NCBI GenBank assembly: GCA_017552715.1
Contig: JAFZOW010000011.1
Location: 1-60,521 of the forward strand
From: Lachnospiraceae bacterium
GTDB taxonomy: Bacteria; Bacillota; Clostridia; Lachnospirales; Lachnospiraceae
Length of the DNA stretch: 60,521 bases
Reading direction: 5' to 3'
Below the pieces are notes generated by a model that ran no database searches, was not told the origin of the DNA, and was given only the letters and a program-made list of their open reading frames with translations. Each line of letters begins with the position of its first letter. The stretch's first letter is position 1. Below are positions 32,121 to 39,909 of the stretch, one piece after another. The position numbers and the translations under genes were made by a program.

Positions 32121-35069
32121 ATGAAAAATAAAAAGATCATTTTCAAAGTAACAAAAAGCTACATGATGAAGAATAAAAAGCGCACTTTCATCACTTTTGC
32201 GGGTATCCTGGTGATGGTGATCCTGATGACCGCGGTATTTATCGGTAAAGATACCATCATGGAGTTCATGCAGAAGGCGGTGGAAGCGGATCAGGGGAAA
32301 TGGCATTATCAGGTGTATGATCTTGATCGTTCCCGGGCCGAAGCCATCGCTGCCCTGGGATCCGTGGAAAAAATGGGAGTTTCCCGGGCTCTGGGATACA
32401 CGGAATTTCCACAGAGCGGGAATCCGGAGTACACACCCTATCTCGAGATCAAGGGCTATTCGGAGGAAATCTTTGACTGGATGAACATCCGTGTGAAGGA
32501 AGGCCGTTTTCCCGAAAACGAGAACGAGATCCTGCTCAGTGAGCGTGCCCTCAAAGAAGGTTCGGATATACAGATCGGGGATACCATCGATATTGACACT
32601 TTTGAGAGATATATCCATGCTTTCTATAAAGAGGGGGAGGAAGAAGAGATCGCGGAAGGCGCCGAACCCGGCGGGATCACCTTCTTTTCCGGCTTTCATG
32701 TGCAGCACGGGGATACCGTGAAGCTTCCGGATCATTTCGGATACTGCCTTTCGAATGCGGATTTTGAGATTATCCATATTCCCACGGGCTTAAAGAAGAC
32801 GGTGACTGTGGTGGGGATCATGGAAGCACCCTACTACGAAGCCCAGGGCCAGGGGGGCTATATTGCACTGATGCTGACGGACGGAGAGATCGGCGAAAAC
32901 GAGCATGTGAATGTTGTCCTGACCACAGACTTAAACTCCCGGGAGGATATCTTTGGGAAGATCGCACAGATCCTGGATGATGCCCGGACCGAAGAGGAAA
33001 GACAGGCCGTCAGGGAACAGGGCTCAGGCTATTATACCGACGACGGCACCCTGATCCCCACGGAGGAGGGCCGGATCGTGGCAAATTCCATGCTTCTGCT
33101 GTTTGCGGCCAAAGGCACGGACGGAAATCTGAATGCCCTGATGATCTTTGCCCAGGCTTTCTTTATCATACTGATCACGGCAGCAGCCCTGATCCTGATC
33201 TACAACGTGTTCAGCATCTCCTTTAACGAACGGAGCCGTTATCTCGGTATGCTTTCCTCGGTGGGAGCAACCCGGAAACAGAGAAAATGGAGTGTGTATT
33301 ATGAAGTGTTCTCACTGCTCATTCCGGCGATCCCCCTGGGGATACTTCTGGGACTGCTGCTGGTAAAGGGAGCCATGAGCCTGCTGTACCCGCACTTTGC
33401 CGATATCATCAGTATGATCGCCACCAATGTGATCACGGGCAGGAGCTGTGAGATCGAATGCAGACTGGTGGTCAATCCCCTGAACATCCTCTTTATCATC
33501 TTCTTTTCCGCCCTTGCCGTGTGGGTATCGGCCTGGCTTCCCGCACTGAAGATCAGCAAGATCGGGCCCGTGGAGAGCATCCGCGGGGGAGAGCGGGCTG
33601 CAAAGGGGAAGACGAAACGTTTTAAGCCCCTGCCGGGTCTCATGAAAAAAGGCATGCCCGAGCAGCTTCTGGCAGCAGCATCCGTAAGCAGGAACCCCTA
33701 TTCCACCAAAGGGATCATAAGGAGCATCACGGCCTTTATCGTACTCACCCTGGTCACAAGCTTTGCGGTCCGCAGTTTCGCGGATATCCTGAAAAGTAAG
33801 GCCAACAGGGAGGAATTTATCCCCGGGGAGAAATATCAGGGATATACGTACTCCTTCGGAGTGGATGATGAGCTGCAATACGCAAACGGCGTGAGTGACA
33901 TCTTAAGTTCCGATGAACTGGAGAGCTATACGGAGCTGAATATGGCATACTTCAAGTACAATATTGCGATCGGGGATTATACGGAAGAGTTTTATAACAC
34001 CCTTAAGACACTGCTGGAAATGTATTTTCCCAACGGGATCCCCGAAACGATCGCTTCGAATTTCCTTAAGCCGGAATCCGTATGGGCGAATCCCGAGGTG
34101 AACATGCTCACCATCGCGGACGAGGATTTTGAAAAGCTGGCAGATAAGGCCGGAGCTGACCTCTCGGGACTGACGAATCCTGTACTGGCCTATGATACGG
34201 TGGTGCTGACGACGGATGAATTCAGGTTTTCCTATGAGGGCTCGGTGAAACCTGATTATACGAATTATCAGCTTAAGAAGGTCCTGAATGTGAAGGAAGG
34301 GGAGAGCTTCAATCTTCTTACCACGGATTACATCGAAGAAACGGAGGAAGTGCCGGAGATCGATATCCCCGTCAGCTTTGCGGGATACCTGAATGCAAAG
34401 GATCTGGAAGAATACGGCAGCTTTAACGGTAAGGCCCTGTGGATCATTGTTCCCGCAAAGACCGCGGCCTATCTGGACAGCAATACGCCCAAGGGGAATT
34501 CAGCCAATATCGGAACGCGCAGTATCCTCTTCAATGTGAATACCGACGATTCCGCCCTGATCCGCAGACTGTCGCAGATCAAGAACGAATTCGGGGACAG
34601 CGCTCTTTCCTCCTCGGCCATGCTCAGCGAATACACGGATTTCAAAAATGCTGCCCTGAAGATCGTTTCCATCGTAGCCGTATGCTTTACACTGCTGATC
34701 GCCGTCATCTGCCTGCTGAATCTCTATAATTCCGTCATGGGCCGGCGCCTTGCACGGCAGCGCGAGCTTACCGCACTTGCCTCCGTGGGGATCACGAATA
34801 AGCAAAGGATGCATATGCTCCTTTGGGAAAACGTAAGGCTTCTTGCAAGATCATTTATATATTCGGCTTTGATAACGACGGCATTTGTGGTATGCTTACG
34901 TATGATGCTGAACAGCCGGTTCGGAAGGATGATCTTTACCCTTCCCTTCCAGGTGATCGCAGTGACAGTCCTTGTAAGCTGCGCGGGTCTGTTCATCTTT
35001 ACGGCCCTTTGCTATAGCGAAAAGAGAAAGTCGGAACTGATCGATGAAGTGCGGACGGAAATGGTATGA
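32121..35069 (+). CDS. FtsX-type ABC transporter permease, 982 aa
   Basis: N-terminal helix, large extracytoplasmic domain (about 45-340), three helices (about 345-465) after which TRKQRKWSVYYEVF marks the cytoplasmic coupling region, a basic linker, another helix, a second extracytoplasmic domain (about 560-850) and three final helices. It is much larger than the 650-residue BceB type because it has two extracytoplasmic domains. The stop overlaps the next gene's ATG (ATGA). It probably works with the ATPase in removing or sensing a cell-envelope-active compound, relayed by the downstream two-component pair (inference). Confidence 0.9.
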   Translation: MKNKKIIFKVTKSYMMKNKKRTFITFAGILVMVILMTAVFIGKDTIMEFMQKAVEADQGKWHYQVYDLDRSRAEAIAALGSVEKMGVSRALGYTEFPQSGNPEYTPYLEIKGYSEEIFDWMNIRVKEGRFPENENEILLSERALKEGSDIQIGDTIDIDTFERYIHAFYKEGEEEEIAEGAEPGGITFFSGFHVQHGDTVKLPDHFGYCLSNADFEIIHIPTGLKKTVTVVGIMEAPYYEAQGQGGYIALMLTDGEIGENEHVNVVLTTDLNSREDIFGKIAQILDDARTEEERQAVREQGSGYYTDDGTLIPTEEGRIVANSMLLLFAAKGTDGNLNALMIFAQAFFIILITAAALILIYNVFSISFNERSRYLGMLSSVGATRKQRKWSVYYEVFSLLIPAIPLGILLGLLLVKGAMSLLYPHFADIISMIATNVITGRSCEIECRLVVNPLNILFIIFFSALAVWVSAWLPALKISKIGPVESIRGGERAAKGKTKRFKPLPGLMKKGMPEQLLAAASVSRNPYSTKGIIRSITAFIVLTLVTSFAVRSFADILKSKANREEFIPGEKYQGYTYSFGVDDELQYANGVSDILSSDELESYTELNMAYFKYNIAIGDYTEEFYNTLKTLLEMYFPNGIPETIASNFLKPESVWANPEVNMLTIADEDFEKLADKAGADLSGLTNPVLAYDTVVLTTDEFRFSYEGSVKPDYTNYQLKKVLNVKEGESFNLLTTDYIEETEEVPEIDIPVSFAGYLNAKDLEEYGSFNGKALWIIVPAKTAAYLDSNTPKGNSANIGTRSILFNVNTDDSALIRRLSQIKNEFGDSALSSSAMLSEYTDFKNAALKIVSIVAVCFTLLIAVICLLNLYNSVMGRRLARQRELTALASVGITNKQRMHMLLWENVRLLARSFIYSALITTAFVVCLRMMLNSRFGRMIFTLPFQVIAVTVLVSCAGLFIFTALCYSEKRKSELIDEVRTEMV

Positions 35070-35776
35070 GAGTATTTATCGCCGAGGATGATCCCATCAT
35101 CGTGGAAGGGCTGCAGGTAGCCCTGACCCAGGAAAATTACGAAGTAGAAGCCTACGCCTGTATGAAGGATGCGCTGGCGGCCCTGGAGGGAGCGGATACG
35201 CACTTCGATGTGTGCCTTCTGGACGTGAACCTTCCCGACGGTGACGGGTATCAGATCTGCAGGGCCATACGGGAAAGATCCAATGTGCCCATCCTCTTTC
35301 TGACAGCCTGTGATGACGAGATCCACACGGTACTGGCCCTGGAGCAGGGGGCGGATGATTATATCGCAAAGCCCTTCCGTATCCGGGAACTGATAGCCAG
35401 GATCAAGGCGGTGGTACGAAGGAGCGGCATGAGTGCCGCATCCGGCGGCGGAGAAGGTGAAGCGGCGCCGGAAGGAGCGGATATCATACAGGTGGGAAGG
35501 AACGAGCTGAACATCCATACCGGTAAAGTCATGCGGGATGGAGAAGAGATCTTCCTTTCCGCCGTGGAGTACCGGCTGCTCCTGACCTTTGCCCGCAGCC
35601 GGGGGCAGCTTCTGACAAGACAGAAGATCCTTACGGAGATGTGGGACAGCGCCGGGGACTTTGTAAACGATAATACCCTTACGGTGTATGTAAGGCGTTT
35701 GCGTAAAAAGCTGGAACAGGACGGGGATGAGCCTGTGATCGAGACGGTACGCGGCATAGGGTACAGGATGGGGTAG
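35066..35776 (+). CDS. OmpR-family response regulator
   Basis: Receiver domain (about 1-118) with phospho-acceptor in VCLLDVNLPDGDG (about residue 52), Lys in AKPFRIRE, a Gly/Ala/Glu-rich flexible linker (about 125-143) and a winged helix (about 150-235) ending RGIGYRMG. It overlaps the permease stop by 4 nt and is followed after 4 nt by a kinase gene. It most likely controls the same ABC operon. Confidence 0.94.
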   Translation: MRVFIAEDDPIIVEGLQVALTQENYEVEAYACMKDALAALEGADTHFDVCLLDVNLPDGDGYQICRAIRERSNVPILFLTACDDEIHTVLALEQGADDYIAKPFRIRELIARIKAVVRRSGMSAASGGGEGEAAPEGADIIQVGRNELNIHTGKVMRDGEEIFLSAVEYRLLLTFARSRGQLLTRQKILTEMWDSAGDFVNDNTLTVYVRRLRKKLEQDGDEPVIETVRGIGYRMG

Positions 35777-35780
35777 AGCA

Positions 35781-36749
35781 TTGAAGATAAAGATTCCGCT
35801 GATCGTGCTCACTGCCGTAATATGTCTTATCCTGCGGGATCCTCTGTGGATGACGCCGGTGATGGCTGTCTGCATCCTTCTGCTGCTGGTCCTGGATCTG
35901 CTGGAAAAGAGAAAGACGGAAAAGCAGATCAAAGAGCTTACGGATTACATCACCAGGGTTCAGGACTACGCTTCGATCCCCGAAGTGGCGGAGATCACGG
36001 AGGACAGCCTCGGCATCCTGCAGAGCGAGATCTACAAGGTGGTCACGATCCTTCGTGAGCAGTATTCTTCCGAACATAAACAGAAAAAGTATATGTCGGA
36101 CATGATGTCCGATATCTCCCATCAGTTCAAAACGCCGCTTACGGCCATATCCCTTATGACGGAGCTTTTGATGGAACCGGGGGTGACGGAGGAGCAGAGG
36201 CTGGAATATGCGGCAAAGATCGATTCCCAGATCGGCAAGATCACCTGGCTGATCCGTAACCTTCTTACCCTTTCCCAGCTGGAAGCCGGGGTTCTGGAGA
36301 TGAAGAGGGAAAGCGTTGTCCTTGCGGATATGGTGAAGGATATCACCGAATCCCTCGGGGTCCTGGCGGAAGTGGCGGAAGTGGAGCTGATATCCGGTAT
36401 CTCCCCGGAGATCGTTATTACCGCGGATAAGCACTGGCTGCGGGAAGCCTTTTCCAATATCATCAAAAACTGTATCGAGCATACGCAGGCCGGAGGCTTC
36501 GTAAAGATAAACGCCTCCCGGAACAATATCTATACGGAGCTGCGCATAGAAGATAACGGAAAGGGGATAGAAAAGGAACATCTTCCCCATATCTTCGAAA
36601 GGTTCTATAAAGCCGGGAACTCTTCCCCTAACAGTGTGGGCATAGGTCTGGCCATGGCAAAGCAGATCATCAATGCCCATAACGGGCGGATCGAAGCGGA
36701 AAGCGAAGTCGGGAAAGGAACCCGCTTTTTTATCAGATTATACCTTTGA
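35781..36749 (+). CDS. Small two-helix sensor histidine kinase
   Basis: A 322-residue kinase with two closely spaced N-terminal helices (about 4-18 and 20-38), almost no extracytoplasmic loop, then DHp with DISHQFKTPLTA (His near residue 113) and HATPase with the N-box and SVGIGLAMAKQII. Kinases with this intramembrane-sensing layout commonly read signals through an ABC permease, here the 982-residue protein. The start is a TTG at 35781, with GGGGTAGAG upstream inside the regulator's last codons; no ATG is available near the conserved N-terminus. Confidence 0.92.
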   Translation: MKIKIPLIVLTAVICLILRDPLWMTPVMAVCILLLLVLDLLEKRKTEKQIKELTDYITRVQDYASIPEVAEITEDSLGILQSEIYKVVTILREQYSSEHKQKKYMSDMMSDISHQFKTPLTAISLMTELLMEPGVTEEQRLEYAAKIDSQIGKITWLIRNLLTLSQLEAGVLEMKRESVVLADMVKDITESLGVLAEVAEVELISGISPEIVITADKHWLREAFSNIIKNCIEHTQAGGFVKINASRNNIYTELRIEDNGKGIEKEHLPHIFERFYKAGNSSPNSVGIGLAMAKQIINAHNGRIEAESEVGKGTRFFIRLYL

Positions 36750-36774
36750 TTTTTATCCTCTCCTGTATTATGAT
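36746..36774 (+). promoter_or_regulatory. Sigma-A promoter of the lysoplasmalogenase/DAG-kinase unit
   Basis: TTGATT (36746-36751), a 17-bp spacer and TATGAT (36769-36774). The -35 overlaps the stop codon of the preceding kinase gene. Confidence 0.65.
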
Positions 36775-36809
36775 GAAGACAGAACGGGGACCGGGAGAAA
36801 GATAAACGG

Positions 36810-37454
36810 ATGACAGAACTGTTTCTGGCTGTATTTCTGATATCCACCGCGATCCATCTTTACGGATCCTTAAAGCAGGACAGGCGGCTGCGTAATCTGA
36901 CAAAGCCGTTTCTTTTGGCTGCCCTGTTCGGCTTCTATTATTTTACCGCAGAACGTGTGCTTCCCGAGATCCTTCTGGCGCTGTTCTTCAGCTGGCTGGG
37001 AGATATACTTCTGATGCCCGCAGGCGTAAAATGGTTTACGGCCGGCGGCATCTCATTTATGATCAGTCATGGCTTTTTCATCGCCGGATACTGTAAGGAT
37101 ATCGTTTTTTCCTCTCTGAGTTCCGTGGTGATCGTGCCCCTGGCCCTGCTGTTCACGGGCCTCACCATATTCATTTTCTCAAAACTTAAAGCCTTTCTTC
37201 CGAAAGCCCTGTTTTATCCCATGTTCCTGTATCTACTGATCAACGGGACCATGAACTGCTTTGCCATACTGCGAATGATCAGCATGCCCGGGGCAGCGGC
37301 ACTTGTTACTTGTATCGGTGCCGTATTGTTCTTTATATCCGATTCGACCCTGTTTTTCGTGCGTTTCAAGAAGAACGGAAAGCTGAAGACCCATTTCTGG
37401 GTCATGCTGACTTATTCCATCGGAGAACTGCTGATCATCATCGGACTATTATGA
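36810..37454 (+). CDS. Lysoplasmalogenase-like membrane protein (YhhN/TMEM86 family)
   Basis: Predicted to cleave the vinyl-ether bond of lysoplasmalogens, or to act on a related lipid. The 214-residue protein has about eight membrane helices. Family features are SWLGDILLMP in an early helix (conserved GD pair) and ISDSTLFFVRF in a later helix with the conserved Asp. Clostridia commonly make plasmalogens, so the role is plausible. The next gene, a lipid-kinase-like enzyme, starts 15 nt later, suggesting a shared phospholipid-remodelling unit. Confidence 0.85.
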   Translation: MTELFLAVFLISTAIHLYGSLKQDRRLRNLTKPFLLAALFGFYYFTAERVLPEILLALFFSWLGDILLMPAGVKWFTAGGISFMISHGFFIAGYCKDIVFSSLSSVVIVPLALLFTGLTIFIFSKLKAFLPKALFYPMFLYLLINGTMNCFAILRMISMPGAAALVTCIGAVLFFISDSTLFFVRFKKNGKLKTHFWVMLTYSIGELLIIIGLL

Positions 37455-37468
37455 TATAGGAGGACTGC

Positions 37469-38290
37469 ATGAAACACTATCTTTATAATTCGCTTGCCAA
37501 TAATGGGATTAGGCCGCAGATGCCCACCGGTGTGGAACTGATCGATGCCGTGGGTATGGATTATGTGGAATATATAAAAGGACTGGATCCGGAAGACGAG
37601 ATCGTACTGGTGGGCGGGGACGGTACGCTGAATTATTTCATCAATGCCGTAAGAGGAACGGAGTATAAGAATGAGGTATATTTTTACGGCTGCGGTACCG
37701 GAAACGATTTCCTCAGGGATATAGGGAAAGAGCCCGGGAAAGAAGTGCCGGTCAGCGCATACCTGAAAAACCTTCCCACGGTATATGTCAACGGTATGGA
37801 ACGGCTCTTCATCAATAATATGGGTTTCGGGATCGACGGATACTGCTGCGAGGTTGCTGACCGGATCAAGGCCGTATCGCCGCAGAAAAAGATCGACTAC
37901 ACCGGGATCGCCATCAAAGGTCTGCTGATCCATTTCAAACCGGCTCATGTTGTCGTTACGGTGGACGGAGAGACGCATGAATACGACAATGCCTGGCTTG
38001 CACCGACCATGAAAGGTCGTTTTTACGGCGGCGGGATGATGATGGCCCCGGATCAGGACAGGAACTCCGATACACTCAGTGTGGTCGTATATCAGGGGCG
38101 GTCCAGACTGAAATCCCTTATAGCTTTTCCTTCGGTCTTCAAGGGAGAGCATGTAAAGAAAAAAGGTCTGGTGTATGTCTTCAGGGGAAACGAGATCTCC
38201 GTATCCTTCTCACATCCCTGTGCAGCCCAGATCGACGGGGAAACGGTCCTGAATGTGACGGAATACAGGGTCTCGCTTCCGAAAAGCTGA
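37469..38290 (+). CDS. Diacylglycerol-kinase-family lipid kinase
   Basis: The catalytic motif VLVGGDGTLNYFINAV (GGDGT, about residues 50-65) and the GTGNDFLRD segment identify the DagK/YegS catalytic domain. The second, beta-rich domain follows (about 110-273). At 273 residues it is slightly shorter than the usual 290-300 because the N-terminal strand-helix unit is reduced. ATG 37469 has TAGGAGG upstream. It probably phosphorylates diacylglycerol or undecaprenol-like lipids to return them to phospholipid synthesis. Confidence 0.9.
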   Translation: MKHYLYNSLANNGIRPQMPTGVELIDAVGMDYVEYIKGLDPEDEIVLVGGDGTLNYFINAVRGTEYKNEVYFYGCGTGNDFLRDIGKEPGKEVPVSAYLKNLPTVYVNGMERLFINNMGFGIDGYCCEVADRIKAVSPQKKIDYTGIAIKGLLIHFKPAHVVVTVDGETHEYDNAWLAPTMKGRFYGGGMMMAPDQDRNSDTLSVVVYQGRSRLKSLIAFPSVFKGEHVKKKGLVYVFRGNEISVSFSHPCAAQIDGETVLNVTEYRVSLPKS

Positions 38291-38325
38291 CCGGGCCGGA
38301 AGGCTTTGATCCGATATTGCTTATG

Positions 38326-38353
38326 TTGACAGCATTTTGGCCTATGGTATAAT
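38326..38353 (+). promoter_or_regulatory. Strong sigma-A promoter of the DUF4003 gene
   Basis: A perfect TTGACA (38326-38331), a 16-bp spacer and a perfect TATAAT (38348-38353). The leader is about 38 nt, with GGGGGGAGA before ATG 38397. Confidence 0.82.
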
Positions 38354-38396
38354 TTCAGTATTACTGAAGGTAAAGCAAGAAGAAGGGGGGAGACAA

Positions 38397-39401
38397 ATGA
38401 ACGCATCTTTAAAACAGAAATGTGAACTGCTTGCAGATAACTACACCGTGATACATAAGGATTTTGTGCTGGAATTTGAGATCATGGAAATGGTGGCCGC
38501 CAGCAGCTATATGTATGCCGGAATGAAGGCGGATACGGAAAAGATGAAGGAGTGCCGGAAGATCCTGGCCGGTAAGCAGGGGATGTTCTCCGAGCTGCGC
38601 AGTACGGTGGAGCTGGCGCTGCTTTCCAAAATGGCGGTGGACAATAATCCCGAAGCTTATCTGGATGAAGTCATCGGCGTGTATGAGAAGGTTAAGAAGG
38701 GCAAGATCTTTTCTTCGCCCTATATGGTGCTTTCAGCCATGATCATCGTCGACCAGCACAAGGTGGGTCAGGCGGACGAAGTCATCAAGAAACTGAACAG
38801 CATCATGAACAAAATGGAAAAGGAGCATCCCATCCTTACCGGGAAAGAGGATATGCCTCTTGCCACCATCATGGCCCTGTCCCCCATAGATGCCGATAAG
38901 CTGATCGACGAGATGGAAGCCTGCTTCGATATCCTGAAGAAGAAGTTTGTTTTCCACAAGGATGCGGTTCAGGGGCTGTGCCAGGTACTCTGTATCAGCG
39001 GCAGCGGCAGCGAGGATAAGTGCAAAAAAGCTGCCGATATCTTTGATGCGCTGAAGAAGAAAGGGATCAAATACGGAAAATCCATTGAACTGGCTGCGTT
39101 GGGTGCGCTGGTGGATATAGATATGGATGCGGATGCCATTGCCACGGAGATCGATGAATGTTCCGATCTGCTGAAAAAACACAAAGGCTTCGGTAACCTG
39201 AGCCTCGGGAAAGAATACAGAGCCATGTTTTCCGCACTGCTGGTGGCCGAAGAATATGCACCCAGAGCTGCCGGCATTCAGAATGCTACCATCGGAAGTT
39301 CCATTGCGGTGACCATAGCCGAAGAGGTGGTAATGGCGATCATACTTGCTACCTGTACAACCGCAAGTGCTGCTGCGGCAACAACAGCATCATCAAACTG
39401 A
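38397..39401 (+). CDS. DUF4003-family protein
   Basis: A largely helical cytoplasmic protein of 334 residues. The pattern of paired helices, with MFSELRSTVELALLSKMA and KIFSSPYMVLSAMII, agrees with my recollection of DUF4003 proteins, whose function is not established. Its unusual C-terminus is a hydrophobic segment (about 300-322) and an Ala/Thr/Ser-rich tail, which could attach it to the membrane. ATG 38397 has a strong ribosome site; the frame opens at 38337 inside the promoter. It precedes the giant secreted repeat protein by 37 nt and may share its transcript. Confidence 0.72.
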   Translation: MNASLKQKCELLADNYTVIHKDFVLEFEIMEMVAASSYMYAGMKADTEKMKECRKILAGKQGMFSELRSTVELALLSKMAVDNNPEAYLDEVIGVYEKVKKGKIFSSPYMVLSAMIIVDQHKVGQADEVIKKLNSIMNKMEKEHPILTGKEDMPLATIMALSPIDADKLIDEMEACFDILKKKFVFHKDAVQGLCQVLCISGSGSEDKCKKAADIFDALKKKGIKYGKSIELAALGALVDIDMDADAIATEIDECSDLLKKHKGFGNLSLGKEYRAMFSALLVAEEYAPRAAGIQNATIGSSIAVTIAEEVVMAIILATCTTASAAAATTASSN

Positions 39402-39438
39402 ATCTGTAGTTAAACGATCTGAAAAAGGAGGAAAGCAG

Positions 39439-39909
39439 ATGAAAAGAGGAAGCCGTCGTGTACTTGGTCTGATCATGACACTGGTCATGATCCTGGTCAC
39501 CGTTCCTTTGCCGGAGCTGAAGGTGCATGCTGCGGAGGAAAAGTACGGGGTCTGGATCGGAGATAAGGAGTTTACTTCGGAGCAGCAGACCATTACGGGC
39601 AGCAAGGGGTCTGCATCTTACAATCCGGATAACTGTACGGTCACATTCAACGATTTTGTGAATAATAACGGTGACAGCGGCATACATGAGAATTCCCTTC
39701 TTTATGTAGAAAAAAAGGGAACAGGCTATGTTGCTGTAACTCTCGCCGGGAAAGCGACCTTCAGCTCAGAGGACAGCGATGTTTTCGGTATCTTCTCGGA
39801 TGCCGATCTGAGACTGGAGATCGCGAGCGGTGCGAAAATAAGCTTCAGCACGGTGAATATTCCTCTGTTTATATGCCTAATGGTGATCTGGCAGTCTCAG
39901 GGGAGCTGA
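39439..39909 (+). CDS. 5' part of a frameshifted secreted beta-helix repeat protein
   Basis: Begins with a signal peptide (hydrophobic core about residues 8-27, cleavage likely after VHAA) and repeat unit 1, opening with YGVWIGDKEFT. The frame runs into a stop at 39907-39909. The second frame is already coding from about 39852, where GEYSSVYMPNGDLAVSGEL continues the protein. Adding one G to the GG at 39852-39853 restores a continuous reading (SFSTGEYSSV). It is therefore one gene of about 1,515 codons broken by a one-base loss, or a sequencing error. ATG 39439 has AAAGGAGG upstream. Confidence 0.8.
   Translation: MKRGSRRVLGLIMTLVMILVTVPLPELKVHAAEEKYGVWIGDKEFTSEQQTITGSKGSASYNPDNCTVTFNDFVNNNGDSGIHENSLLYVEKKGTGYVAVTLAGKATFSSEDSDVFGIFSDADLRLEIASGAKISFSTVNIPLFICLMVIWQSQGS

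Noticed and set aside
31446-32777. 443-codon minus-strand open frame opposite the ABC genes
   Set aside because: The ATPase on the other strand has all catalytic motifs; this frame is a shadow.
39346-39438. Extended N-terminus of the giant repeat protein
   Set aside because: The ATG at 39439 has a strong AAAGGAGG site and begins a signal peptide; upstream codons overlap the DUF4003 gene.
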